Shown: positions 30,841 through 42,220, counted from the stretch's first letter. The stretch is DNA of 64,000 nt from Cordia subcordata (GCA_028554755.1 JAPTOF010000031.1:1031501-1095500), one strand, 5' to 3'. Notes: a model not told the origin generated them from the sequence alone. Translations and numbers: made by a program.

Positions 30841-32244
30841 AGATTCACACGGAGGTAGATCTTCGAGATCTAATGAGCTAAGATGTCCATCCTCGAGTAA
30901 TCTCCAAATTCGCTTTAGACTAATATGTCCTAAGCATAGGTGCCAAAGATAAGTATCATTGGTCAAAGAAACCTTCCTTTTTTGGGAATTAGTTTGTTCT
31001 ATATTATGCAGTGAGTTTGTAATAGGTTTTATATAGAACAAGTTATCATGCATGCTACCAGAACAAATAATATTTCCATCTCTATTGATATCAACACCAG
31101 AATGGAAATTAATGCAAGAACCATCTAATATTAATTGTGAAATAGAAATAAGGTTTTTACGTACATCCGGAACATAATAAATGTTGTTCAAAAATAACTT
31201 CCTATTACATGGAAAATTTAAGCACATTCCTCCCACTGCAATAGCCCATACTTTTGCTCCATTACCCAATCTTAGAGCAAACTCCCTTTTAGCTAGTTCC
31301 TTCATTCCCTGAAACCAATGCAAAGAATTGTAAATGTGGTTAGTGGCTCCAGAGTCTACAATCCAAGAATCAGTAGAATCAACCACTAAGTAGGTTTCAA
31401 TGTAGAACAAAAGAGGTGCACCTATCTGGCCTCGTGCCAAGTACTTCGGGCAATCCTTTTTCCAGTGTCCTTTTAGGCCACATTTAAAGCATTTGCCCTT
31501 GGGCTTTTCACCTGTTAACTGCCTAGGCTGTTCACCATTTCTCTTCTTTTTCCCTTGACCATGTTTTTGCTTTCCTTTTCCTTTGAACTTTCTCCCTTTC
31601 AGGTTAAGTCCAGAAGTGGATGCTTGAACCATATTTATGTGGCCTTTATTTTTCATTATGGCTTCTGCAGCTAAGAGTTGTTTCATTAATTCTGTCATAT
31701 CCATGTTCATCTTGCTCTTATTATAATTAAGCTTGAACTGGGTATAGGATGACGGTAGAGTCTCCAAAATCATGTCTATCTTGGACTGTTCATCTATGTT
31801 TGCCCCTAGGATCTCGGCAGTATTGAAATAATCCATCATTTTGAGCATATGCTCCCTGGCATATGCTGCTTCTGCCATTCTTTGATTCATAATTTCTCTA
31901 AGTGCACCTTGCTTTATGGTCCTGCTCTTATTAACAAACATACAAGATAGTGAAGTCATGATTTCTTTTGCAGTTTCCATATGATGATGCTTGCTCTGCA
32001 AAATATCTGACATAGAAGCCATCATATAGTACTTGGCCATACTATTGGCTTTTTGCCATTTTGCCTCAGCATCTTTCTGGGCTTCAGAAGAGTTGGCCCT
32101 CACAACAGGACAAGGAGTTGTCAGGACATACTTGTACTCTTCTACGGTGAGTACTATGTCCATGTTTCCTTCCCAATCCACAAAATTCGGTTCAGTGAGC
32201 TTGTGCTCTTTGAGAATTGTAGCTAATGGACTGAACGAAGACAT
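30742..32244 (-). CDS. Element D Gag, protease and pre-integrase (500-codon open frame)
   Basis: ATG at 32244 (MSSFSPLATILKEHKL). Residues 15-200 are UBN2-type Gag, residues 225-245 a Lys/Gly-rich basic stretch, and residues about 255-268 the zinc knuckle CFKCGLKGHWKKDC. Protease has the intact motif IVDSGATNHI near residue 300. Pre-integrase has LWHLCLGHISLKRIWRLLED and CESCLKGKMTKC near 435-480. It is the longest intact frame in the window, ending by frameshift just before the integrase core. In an intact element this frame would run on to RNase H. Confidence 0.94.
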   Translation of the reverse strand: MSSFSPLATILKEHKLTEPNFVDWEGNMDIVLTVEEYKYVLTTPCPVVRANSSEAQKDAEAKWQKANSMAKYYMMASMSDILQSKHHHMETAKEIMTSLSCMFVNKSRTIKQGALREIMNQRMAEAAYAREHMLKMMDYFNTAEILGANIDEQSKIDMILETLPSSYTQFKLNYNKSKMNMDMTELMKQLLAAEAIMKNKGHINMVQASTSGLNLKGRKFKGKGKQKHGQGKKKRNGEQPRQLTGEKPKGKCFKCGLKGHWKKDCPKYLARGQIGAPLLFYIETYLVVDSTDSWIVDSGATNHIYNSLHWFQGMKELAKREFALRLGNGAKVWAIAVGGMCLNFPCNRKLFLNNIYYVPDVRKNLISISQLILDGSCINFHSGVDINRDGNIICSGSMHDNLFYIKPITNSLHNIEQTNSQKRKVSLTNDTYLWHLCLGHISLKRIWRLLEDGHLSSLDLEDLPPCESCLKGKMTKCHFLLKKKRLKKYWNWFTLMCVVL

Positions 32245-33814
32245 TTTTCTAGATACAACAATATAATCATAATTAATTTATGAGTATATAATTGATGTAT
32301 GGATAATATGTATGCTATCTTTGGAAATAAAACATACAAGTAATTTTTACATCACTTGCCTTTGAGTAGATCAACCCTTAAACTACTTGATGTAACAGTG
32401 TCTTAACGTCCTCACAAGAACTCCAACGATGGGATGGCCGAACTTATGAACGATAGGTTAAGCGCCATCGCTTATTTGAATTAACAATTATCTAGATATG
32501 ATCCAATTGAATAATTCAATCACTATTTTGTTTGACTTCTTAAATCCAGTAGCGAACTCTATCGATAGGATAGCCGAACCTACCATTTAAGTTGAGTGTA
32601 CACCCATTCCTAATGTTTATTCCCTGAAACATTCTTGATTTTAGCCCTCTGATGGGTAGTGACTTTAATCAATGTTGCGTAAGGCATTTTTTAGTGAAGA
32701 ACTCCACCGATGGGATGGCCGAACTTACTAACACCCTTTTGAATAAACATTTTATGTTTCACCTTGTTAAATCTAGATAAAGTGTCACCTTCTGATGGGG
32801 AAGTTAATGATATTTACCATTAACGTGAATCAGATATGGAAAGCCATTGGATTTTTCCAGTCCCCTCTCCCACTCAATATTTTAACATAAGGATTTTCTC
32901 TATTTTTAATATTCTTGCTTTTGTTTTAGATCTGAACATACTTTGGATTTGTGAAACCCTTTGGTTTTTGCAAATCCCTTTTGTGTTACTAAAACATTGC
33001 AATACCAGAATAGATTACTTACCTAAATCTAGGTGTATAGACCCTTAGGTAGATATATATTTGTAAATCTCAAGTTAAGTTCTTTTAATGTTGTCATGAG
33101 ATTGCATGGCATCTTTAGACATAGCCGCTTACAATTATCTTGTCTAAGCCATTCTCATAAACTTAACTTTCTTTGAGAATTAACTCAGAGGTATGACTGA
33201 TTTTTATAAACCCTAATGAGTGGACATATTTGTAGGTGGCAATTGTGCTAATGCAAATATGTTAGAATATATATCAATGCATTATAAACATCCACCAAAA
33301 TATGTTAGAATCCCTCTTTGATGGCTCCCTATAATCTTCAATAAAACAGCACGCTTAGTAGCTTTTTCTGCCTCAGCTGATCGACCGTTAATAGGATCCG
33401 GTCGACCCACAAGCTTACCTGGCAGAGTGTTCCTCCACGTTGTTTTCATGTTTTGTTCTTCTTGGTCTTTAAAGATTATAACAGTACACTTTGCTATTGC
33501 TAATACAAGCTTCATAAAGAAACATTACAAGGATATCAAAACATGCTATGCTTCTTTTAAATAAATTATAAGCAATAATTGCAAATATTTATACATGAAA
33601 TCGCCTATGGCCAAGCTTTGTTGACCGTACACAAAAATCTATCATGCATACATACGAACCATCAAGGGGATTTTATATTACCTGCACATACAAGCATAAA
33701 ACCACAAGTATATGCAACACAAGATTTCCTAATCTTGCCACTCACAAGATGACTAACATATTTATGCAAAGACAATATTCTTGCATAGTTTAAGCATGTT
33801 ATGTGTGAGCCTAA
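32245..33814 (-). other. Element D leader with a repeated motif
   Basis: 1.57 kb untranslated leader. The motif CGATGGGATGGCCGAACTTA (+) occurs at 32427-32446, as a variant at 32563-32580, and again at 32708-32727, spaced about 140 bp. A weak GTCGAC-type unit lies at 33375-33415. No ORF is recognised. Confidence 0.75.
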
Positions 33815-33826
33815 GCTCTGATACCA
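33815..33826 (-). other. Element D primer-binding site
   Basis: On minus TGGTATCAGAGC, two bases after the 5' LTR: an exact Met-tRNA PBS. Confidence 0.95.
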
Positions 33827-33828
33827 AT

Positions 33829-35704
33829 TGTAGGATCGATATTATTAAGTGTGATGTATCCTAGTCCATATTTTCAAAAAATTCTACCAAGAAAACATGC
33901 GAGGAAAATAAAATAACCACATAACACACACAAGAACATGCTTAAGAACATATAGAATATAACTAGTGCTTGCAAAAATATGTAAAGCTAACCTCTCGAA
34001 GCGTGGGGCCTTTAATGAAGCTAAAATTGTCACGAGATTTGTTTTCGTTCACGAACAAGGCTGCCAAAAATTTTACTATAAGGGTGCCGCAATAGGCAAC
34101 TCCCTAGTCTTCTTCCCTATGATTAAAGAGACTTATCTTGAGAGAATAGCCTCTTGTGTGAGAAAAAGCAAAGTAATATACTCTTGAAAAACTAGAGTAA
34201 AAATCACACAATAAGTGTATACTATGTGTTGTAGTATTTTCTTGCCAAGAAGGAAGAAATCAACTACAAAGTGGATTACATAAAAGGTGTAGGGTCTTGT
34301 CTATTTATAGAGAGAACCTTGGCAGCCAAAGTTGCTAATCTTTCAATGTGGGAGAAAATTTCCATGTAGTATTTCCTTTATGCAACTTGTTAACTTGTCT
34401 TGGAAGACTTGTGCAAGTTGTCCATTTGTTTTTGTAGTATTTTACAAGTTGGCCACTTGTCTTGGAAGACTTAGGCCAAGCCCATTATCCAAGTCCAACA
34501 ATCCATGTAGAGGCCCAAGCCTAATAGGAAACCATCCTAACCCAATTAGGTTATCTTGGACTCTAAAGAAAGCCCAAACCCAAGTACAAGCTTTGGCCCA
34601 AAAAGGCCACCACCACAATATGGAATTTGCTCTTTCAAAATTACTGTCTCAAAGTCATTTCAACTAGGAAAGGGACCAAGAAGACACAATTAACCTTGGC
34701 TTCCAAAAATAATTAAAAATGTCCTTGCCCAATCTAGGAGACATAACAATTATTTTTAACTCCGATCTATTCCACCATAACATCAAAGTTGTACTCCAAG
34801 AATAATTGCTATTACCCAGAATCTTATCACAAAAGAATGTGAACTTTGTCTTTGGCCTACTAAATAACTGACCATAATGCCCCTCTATGTATACCCACAG
34901 CTAAGACCAGTCCTTTGGCCTGTGTACTATCACCTCATTAGCTGTATCTTTTCCGTTGGGTTTCTTGTCCTATTGCCAACCATTCTTGGTCATGGAATCT
35001 CTTGATCTCGGGAGCGACCCTCAAGTCATATGATCGATACACCTATAAGTATAATATCACTAGATCTAGATTCGGATGATAAATTTGGACAATCCCAAAG
35101 GGGGCACATAGATTCCATATTGCATATGCATGTTCCAATTATTTAGAACTTAGCACTCAACGCACAAGGCTGTTAATCTAAATAAAGTAAGATCTCACCC
35201 ACAGTGAATCAAAGTATCAAACCTTAACTTCATTAGTTCATCCACATATACTTAAGATTAAGAGCAATGATCATTTAGTAGTAGTGAGTATCTTGTTTTG
35301 TTTCTTTGATAGTATGTCTCTAGAAAACATACTCAAAATAGTCCTGTCCAATACGTGACACACGTACTATCGAGACAAATTCAAAAAGTCCTTCAATGAC
35401 CTAGGCAGATCACCCTCAACAAGGAGACTTGCTCAATAGAACCTTATCCTAGTAGAGACCCAACGCTACGATTTGGTTACGGACTCAATTTATGACGTGA
35501 CTAAATCTTGACTTGGACCTACTGTGCGTTCAGTCTCATTGCGTACCCAAGTTATTAGTTCAAGTCAAGGGGCCATGCATCAATAAAACATAACAGAGAT
35601 AATATGCAAGAAACTCATAATGCCATATAACAAAAATGATTATACATTGTCTAGCATCCAAAATGTCATGTACAAGTGAGCTTTAGGGCATACTAATCCT
35701 AACA
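33829..35704 (-). repeat. Element D 5' LTR
   Basis: 1876 bp, partner of 26452-28310. It retains the TATA box on the minus strand at 34301-34309. Confidence 0.94.
34301..34309 (-). promoter_or_regulatory. Putative TATA box of element D
   Basis: Minus-strand TATAAATAG followed by ACAAGACCCTACACC. It is the best match to a plant core promoter in this LTR and is absent from the 3' LTR. The start site is not determined. Confidence 0.6.
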
Positions 35705-37090
35705 GAATAAGCCTACCCTAGTACCTAAATCATTGGCTGGATTTAAAGCCATGACCTAGTGTTGCTAAGGTCGACTAAACCTATCCTAAAACCTATTGGC
35801 TGGATTTAAAGCCAAAGGACACTTGGTCTAGGCTAGCCCTAAATTGGTTACCGTCATTCTAAGGTCACTATAACGAGATTTGACTTGATAGCACATTCCT
35901 ACATGTTCTTGGCCAAGGTGTTCATGAATAAATGAATCTATTCAACTACCAAACATCGTCATGCTTGGATTACACCATTAGAAGCAATTAACAACCAACA
36001 TGTATTCGTTATTGAAGTCATATTCACTACTAGGCATGCAAATATACACATAGACATGAATATAAGCATTACCCACTTCATAGCATCCACATATAAACAC
36101 CTAGACATGATTATAGCATGGATTAGATGTGTTTAGTAATAAATATACTTCAATTTATACACATGTTACTCATTTAGGCATTTTGTCAAACACTTAGACA
36201 TGAATGAGAAAATAACCATTTGAACAAGAAAATCAAACATGTATATATTCAGCCATTTAATCCCATATCATAAGAGTATATAGCTAACCTATTACATAAG
36301 CTAAATCAGCCTACACAAGTCTACTAAATCATAATAAGAGAAAGAATAAAAGAGAGTTTATGAAGCATCCCTTTCGTCCTAGCTAATCTTGTACAAAGCT
36401 CTTGAGCAAACTTGAATCCAAATGTTTGAAACCCCTAAATCTTCTTGCTTCAAGGTGATGAAATATGTAAGAGAGTGTGTGTGATGTGGGTAAAGACTAA
36501 GGTTAAGTGTATGTGTGATGGGTGTGTAAAGATCCTTCCTAGGATTCTCAAAAAGATCCCCCCTCTTTTAGTCTGAAAATTAGGCTTTTATATCGGCTTT
36601 TCACGAACTGCTGGTCAACCTCGCCGGTCGACTGGCTTCTTCCCTTAGCTCGACCGGCTTTTTGATGGTGCTCTCTGGACTGGTCGATCAACCTAGCAGA
36701 TCGACCGGCAGTGGAGGGGTGGTCATCCGGCTATTTTTAGCACCTCTCTAGAGTGGCCGGTCGACCAACTCTTTCTTTTAGGTCATCCGATTGACTTCCT
36801 TCCTCCATTCTTTGTCTTTCTGGTCTCTGATTTTCTCGTTTTGACCCGTACATCTCCCATCTTCACCACCTACCATCGTTCAATCTTGATCTTAATCCAA
36901 AGTTCACCTAAATCATTGAAAACAAGCAATTAGTGTAGTGATTTGTCTCTTAAACTCAATATGTACATTTGTTTATGCTTAAGCCTATTCTTATCAAAAG
37001 CACTACACTGATGCATCTTTTAAAGCACTGAATACCTCTTAAATATAGGCAAATAACAGTGCAAACACACACAAAAAACACAACACATCA
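35705..37090 (-). repeat. Element C 5' LTR, part 2 (after element D)
   Basis: Continues the Athila LTR (GCCTACCCTAGTACC...) to CACATCA at 37090. It contains the TATA-like box (about 36587-36597) and the GTCGAC-rich block (36605-36785, more degenerate than in the 3' LTR). AGGGT follows at 37091. Confidence 0.93.
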
Positions 37091-37095
37091 AGGGT

Positions 37096-38023
37096 CATCT
37101 TTGGCCTTTCATTGCATCTACATAGATTCTACATCTACTGAGGACAGGATATGGCATTTAAGGCTTGGTCATCCCAATAAACATGTCTCAATTGTTCTTT
37201 CTTCTAGTATAAATAGGCAGCTAGGCTATTCTATAGAGAATTGTTAGGACTATTCTGTATCAAAAGCTCATAGACTGCCTTTTTCTAGTTCTATAACTCA
37301 AACTACTAGACCTTTTGATCTATTACATTCAGATGTATGGGGGCCTTCCCCTGTTGAATCTTGTATGAAATACAAATATTATATCATTTTCCTAGATGAT
37401 TTTACTAAATTCTCTTAGATCTATCCTCTAAAATTTAAAAGTGATGCTTATAATGCTTTTATTTCTTTCACTGGCATGGTTAAGACTCAATTTTTCTCTA
37501 ACATCAAAGTGTTTAGAATTGATAATGGGGGGGGGGGGATTTGTTAATGACTCTTTCCAGTCTTATTTGCAGTCCCTTGGCACAATTCACCAAAAGTCCT
37601 GCCCTCGCACATTTGAACAAAATGGAAAGATGGAGAGAAAGCATCTTCATCTCATTGAGACAACTTTAGCACTTTTAAATCACAGTAAAATGCCTGTTAA
37701 ATATTGGCTTGAGGGTCTTGCTACTGCTAATTATTTTATAAATAGGCTTCCTATACCTACTCTTAATCATAAATCTCCTTATGAATGTTTATATCATGAA
37801 CTTCCTGATTACAGTTTTCTTAAGGTGTTTGGCTGCTTATCCTATCCCTGGCTAAGGCCATATATAGCTCATAAACTTGATAATAGGTCTAAACCTTGTG
37901 TTTTTCTAGGTTACTCATCTACTAGCATGGGATACAAATGTCTTGACATGTCCACCAAGAAAGTTTACATGTCTAGACATGTAAAATTCATTGAAAATAC
38001 TTTTCCTTTCAGCACTGTTTCAT
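37096..38023 (+). pseudogene. Element A pre-integrase and integrase
   Basis: Continues the frame cut at 14513. Pre-integrase WHLRLGHPNKHVSIV is followed by a stop at 37247, then LLHSDVWGPSPVES (first Asp) and LDDFTKFS. FRIDNGG (second Asp) runs into a tract of ten or more G (37524-37537) that shifts the frame. Frame 37441-38025 carries EQNGKMERKHLHLIETT (Glu), YWLEGLATANYFINRLP, LKVFGCLSYPWLRPY and FLGYSSTSMGYKCLD. The DDE residues are kept, but stops and the G-tract inactivate it. Confidence 0.92.
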
Positions 38024-38025
38024 AG

Positions 38026-38404
38026 TCTACTATCTCTGCTAGTTTTTTCCTCCTTTGTTTCACAATCATTTTTCCTCAAACTCTTCAGTTAGTCCTGCAT
38101 TGTCAGAGTTTGTAGTGGTTCTTCCATCATCTATTCCAAGTATAGAGTCTTCATTGTTTTCCAATCTTCCTGTCTCAATATCTTCTCCTTCTTTTGTTCA
38201 AGACCTGGAGCCTATGCCATCTTTCAATCATACAGACAACAATGCAGGGTCTTTGTCTGCTAATTCCTCATTCCCTACATCTTCCTCATCTACCTCTTCA
38301 CATTCATCTCATCATCCACCTCCTCTAACAAACAATCATCCTATGCTAACAAGGTCTAAAACTGGTTCATTGTCACCTCCATTATATCAGTTACACTCCA
38401 CCAC
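38026..38404 (+). pseudogene. Element A integrase-RT linker
   Basis: Ser/Pro/Thr-rich low-complexity linker (frame 38055-38468) with HPMLTRSKTGS, the usual motif before the RT in copia elements. Confidence 0.75.
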
Positions 38405-39300
38405 TCTAACACTCATTGACACAGAACCTACATCATTCAAGGAGGCTGCAAAGGTGCCATGTTGGTAACAAGCAATGCCAGAAGAGTATGATGCTCTTAT
38501 GAAGCAACAAACACGGACTCTAGTGCCCTCACCTTCTGATAGATAGCCTATTGGTTGTAAGTGGGTGTACAAAATCAAGAGGAAGGCTAATGGTTCTATT
38601 ATTAGATTTAAAGCCAGGTCAATGGCCAAAGGTTTTTATCAAGAGACAGGCTTGGACTATGAAGAAACTTTTAGTCCAGTGGTGAAAGCATCAACCATAA
38701 GGACTGTACTAAGCCTAGCTATGCATTTTGGATGGTCTTTACATCAGTTAGACATCTTCAATGCCTTTTTACATAGGGATTTGGATAAAGTAGTCTATAT
38801 ACAACAGCCACAGGGGTTTTAAGATCCTACTAAACCTGGCTATGTTTGTAGATTACAGAATTCTTTGTATGGCTTAAAATAGGCACCAAGAGCTTGGTAC
38901 TCTAAACTGTCCAATTTTCTTATCGATCAAGGATTCATTACCACTCTAGCAGATACTTCTCTGTTTATCAAAAGAACTCCTATAGCTACTGTCGTTATTC
39001 TTGTGTATGTTGATGATATAATCACCACTGGTTTATCAAATCAGGCCATTTGAACATTGATCTCTGCTATGGGTTCTGCCTTTGCTATGAAATATCTAGG
39101 TAATCTTTCTTATTTTCTTGGCCTTGAAATCCAAGCGTGTCCTCTGGATTATTGTTACATCAAACTAAGTATGATGAGGATTTACTACACAAGACAGGCA
39201 TGGCAGACTGTAAGTCAGCCAATATTCCTATAGTTAACAAATATACCAAAGGTGCAGCTGATGGGGATTTACCTTTTCTAATCCTACTTTGTTCAGAAGT
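38405..39300 (+). pseudogene. Element A reverse transcriptase
   Basis: Blocks in order: EPTSFKEAAK, WVYKIKRKANGSIIRFKARS, KGFYQETGLDYEETFSPVVK, HQLDIFNAFLHRDLDKVVY, LYGLK with a stop in place of Gln, APRAWYSKLSNFL, the catalytic YVDD (39006-39017) and KYLGNLSYFLGLE. At least four in-frame stops and frameshifts near 39150-39250. Confidence 0.92.
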
Positions 39301-39834
39301 TTAGTTGGAGCACTTCAATATCTCACAGTCACTAGACGAGAGATATAATATGATGTTAACACTGTGTGTCAGAAAATGCAAGCTCCTACTAACTCAAATT
39401 TTGTTGCAGTCAAAAGAATTATCAAGTTTACTAAAGGGACAATCACTTAGGGGTTGCTATTTACACCTGGCCCTCTCACTTTACATTCTTATTCAGACAG
39501 TGATTGGGCTAGTGACCCTTTGGATAGAAAATCCACAATAGGTTATTGTGTTTTTTGGGGGTCTAATCTTATTTCCTGGTGTTCCAAAAGGCAGCCTACT
39601 ATAGCCAGATCCTCCACTGAAGCAGAGTATAGGTCTATGGCTTAGACTGCTACTGAAATTACTTGGATCACTTACATAAGGGAGCAAGTGGTGTCCAAAA
39701 AGCTTCACATATCTTATCTTCCATCCACAGAGCAGTTGGCAGATTTATTTACTAAGGCTCTTTCCACACAACAGTTTGAGTATCTTATCAGCAAGCTTTC
39801 CTTGGCCAAAGCTAGAGTTCAACTTGAGGGGGGA
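39301..39834 (+). pseudogene. Element A RNase H and polypurine tract, with internal deletion
   Basis: Frame 39454-39645 has YSDSDWASDPLDRKSTIGYCVF and RSSTEAEYRSMA. Shortly after TEITWIT (39655-39675) the sequence jumps to IREQVVSKKLHISYLPSTEQLADLFTKAL. The usual intervening block (CDN...HTRTKHIEIDYHF) is missing, an estimated 35-40 codons by comparison with X and B. The C-terminus runs to the purine tract GAGGGGGGA (39826-39834) beside the 3' LTR. Confidence 0.9.
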
Positions 39835-40053
39835 TGTTAGAGCATAGGGTAATATTTGTAATAGTATTGTTTTAGAAGTTATGGTCAGGATAGTTAGATA
39901 TGAAAATTGGTTAGTGGTTCTCTTTTGACAGCTCAGCACTAGCCAGTGGAGCAGTTATAACTAACTGCCTTGTTGTAACTGAAGCCTATATATATAACAA
40001 GCTTGTAATCATTTCTGATTAATGAAAATAGTTTCTTCTCTCTCAAGTTAACA
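39835..40053 (+). repeat. Element A 3' LTR
   Basis: 219 bp, TGTTAGAGCATAGGG to GTTAACA, partner of 2591-2829. TATATATATA near 39987. It is followed by TTAAC and then the resumed element X. Confidence 0.93.
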
Positions 40054-40058
40054 TTAAC

Positions 40059-40284
40059 AAGCTAGGCACTTATGATATATATGCTCGAGCTTGAGAGGGA
40101 GTATTAAGTGTGGAAAGTTAGGTGGTATATTATATTGTTATTGTAATAAGTCTCTCTCCCACATTAGAAGATATATAATATTTGTTGCTTCTCATAATAT
40201 TATAAATAGAGTAGGCTAGTACTCTAAAAGGTATGAAGCCTTTAAACCTGCCTCTCTATCCTTATGTCTCCTTCCTTATTAACA
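40059..40284 (+). mobile_element. Element X tail: last codons, polypurine tract and 3' LTR
   Basis: AAG at 40059 resumes the RNase H frame broken at 2590 (KLGTYDIYARA, stop 40092-40094). The purine tract GAGAGGGAG (40093-40101) is followed by a short LTR-like sequence starting TATTAAGTGTGG (expected TG start mutated) with the TATA box TATAAATAG (40201-40209), ending near TTATTAACA (40284). The right border is uncertain because the partner LTR is outside the window. Confidence 0.8.
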
Positions 40285-42220
40285 AAGGATGTTATGCTGG
40301 AGTTAGGTAATTGATAGTTCAAGCTTTGTTTAACTATTTACTTAAGTTTATGTTGCATATTGAACTCTAATAATGAGCTTTCCTGTGCTCAGGTTCATTT
40401 GGTAAATACTTCCTTTATAGGTTTCATATCTAAACTTCAAAGAGTATAGACAACTAAAGACCAAAATACTTGAGATGCTCTTCTTTTCACTTTCCATCTT
40501 TTAGTAGGACTACCTCCCACTCCCTTCGCAGTATTTTTGCAATCAAAAATTGAGAAGAAAAAATGATCTTTCTAATACTTCTCAAATTAATAGAAAGACC
40601 GAGAAGCAGGTACATGATAGAATGTGTCTTCAACGGAGAAACTTAAAAATTATTGACAACAGTACTAAGGAAGTTTAACAAGTTTTTGGGAATGGACTAC
40701 CAATTATTCGATGATCTCCTAGCAAGAGAAAACTGTCGAGTGATCTGAAGGTTTTGGAAACCTGAAAATTCCTGTTTTACACTTAGATAGCAAATGGATT
40801 AAGTAGAAAGCCCCAGTTTGCTCGACCATCAAACACAATAACCGAGCAAGAGAGCACGCAAATTGAAATCTAAACCCCCAAGGAAATTGACTGAAAATCT
40901 TATAATTTTCTATGACTTATTCGAGGACATTTATTAAATTCATGTGCACTCACAATACGGTTTTTTCAGATTATATGTGTAAAGCGAACATTTAGAATAT
41001 AATTGGGGCCAGGTGGTGGGTGTTTATTTTGAGGAGAGGTGCGCTATGCAGTGAGACACCAATCTCTTTGTTCTTGACAAGAATAGGACAGGGAAGATGA
41101 ATGCAATTAGAGAAGAGTTCATTCCCCCCAGTCTGCCTTCTTAGGACTTGATTATGACTTTTGTATAGAGTTTAACATTTGTGTGTTTTGAGATGGAAAA
41201 TCTAAATTCTGCCTTGTAGATAACTTGATTTAGAATACGTGTCATGCGTAATGTTCATGTAATTCATACTATTATTGAGCAAGGGTTCTTATATGATGCC
41301 CATTAGTTTCTAGTAAATTATCTTTTTAACTTTTTAAAAGAAGAGAATAAAATATATAGAGGTTGCAAAAGATATTTATACCTTTTGAAGCTTGATATAT
41401 GCGACGTTTCTATATTAGAGCTGCCTTAGTGGAGGAAAGGTAAAGTTAGTGCATCTTTATCTTTCCCTCATTTTCATTTGTACAAGTAGTTCACATTAAT
41501 GATGAAACTTATGAAGATTGACCTGATACTTGTTATTCTGTGCAAAGGAAGTCTGTCTAATTCACTAATTCGTGAGAAGATACTGAACTTTTGTATTTGA
41601 AAAAAGTTTCAGCAAGGATCTCTGAACTCTTGTTTGTACCGGGGTTCGAAACCAGACTTTTCTTCAAGAGCATAGATGGGGCGATTCGGGTGAGATCTAA
41701 CGTAGATCCAACTTTCGATTTGCTCGTTGGGCTTCATTTCTTGATCTTGAAGCTGTCACGCTTATTATTCCTTCAACTGAAGTAATTTGGCTGACCTGGT
41801 TAGTTTTTTATGAGGAATGACTTATTGGGTGACCTTTGCAATCATTTCTGACTGTTAATTCTTTGTTTAGGGTAGAAAAATTTTCTACCCTAAGTCCTTA
41901 ATTTTTCATGCTACAACAAATGACCAGTAGAACAATTTCAACCTGCCTCAGGGTCAGACTAAGTGATATTTCATTATCAGTTGGCTTAAATTTTCTCAGA
42001 CAGGCAAATTTCATTATGTGATTGAAAAGTGGTCATTCGTTTTATTGGAAGACTAATGCTGGAGATTCTAGAATAGTTAGCATGACAATTTCCCAATTCT
42101 TGCTTTGGTGGGGGAATTCACCATGGTTTTAGGTAACCGTTAATGTGTTAGAAATCATATCGTTATCCTTGTCAACTTTGAGTTCTCATGTGATACATTA
42201 CAAATTTTTTGGACGTGCAG
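40285..42220. other. Intergenic or intronic sequence upstream of the peroxidase exon
   Basis: About 1.9 kb AT-rich sequence with no transposon protein motif and no recognised exon. It ends in a plausible 3' splice site (pyrimidine/T-rich tract then GTGCAG at 42215-42220). I looked for the preceding peroxidase exons and did not see them. Confidence 0.5.

Larger units (their letters stand above)
26452..35704 (-). mobile_element. Ty1/copia element D
   Basis: Complete but damaged minus-strand element of 9253 bp. LTRs are 26452-28310 (3') and 33829-35704 (5'), both TGTAGG...CTAACA on +. The flanks GAATG (26447-26451) and GAATA (35705-35709) are a 4/5 target-site duplication, and the Athila LTR is continuous across them. 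PBS at 33815-33826. Gag, protease, integrase, RT and RNase H run from 32244 to 28325. The LTRs look closely similar apart from a promoter deletion in the 3' copy. Confidence 0.95.
14514..37090 (-). mobile_element. Athila-type Ty3/gypsy element C, containing S, a plastid fragment and element D
   Basis: Bounded by TGATG...CATCA LTRs (14514-16401; 25674-26451 plus 35705-37090) and a perfect AGGGT target-site duplication (14509-14513, 37091-37095). Coding order on the minus strand is gag, protease, RT, RNase H, integrase. Athila-like traits: LTRs of about 1.9 kb, a PBS resembling TTGGCGCCGTTGCC, CALC-type Gag knuckle, and NREIK / YGKACHLP integrase motifs. Excluding S and D it is roughly 11.5 kb. 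Confidence 0.95.
2591..40053 (+). mobile_element. Ty1/copia element A, host of nested elements B and C
   Basis: Bounded by a matching pair of short LTRs (2591-2829 and 39835-40053), both beginning TGTTAG and ending AACA. The left flank is GTAAC (2586-2590) and the right flank TTAAC (40054-40058), a 4/5 target-site match. The PBS follows the left LTR. Protein order on + is gag (13139-13872), zinc knuckle and protease (13873-14513), integrase (37096-38023), RT and RNase H (38405-39834). Removing B (with one TTTTC) and C (with one AGGGT) restores a contiguous element of about 5 kb. The short LTRs suit an Ale/Ivana-like copia lineage, which is an inference. Confidence 0.93.

Noticed and set aside
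41591..41785. 61-64 codon ORF in the island (FETRLFFKSIDGAIRVRSNV)
   Set aside because: Considered as an upstream exon of the peroxidase gene; no ascorbate peroxidase motif in any frame and no clear splice pair.
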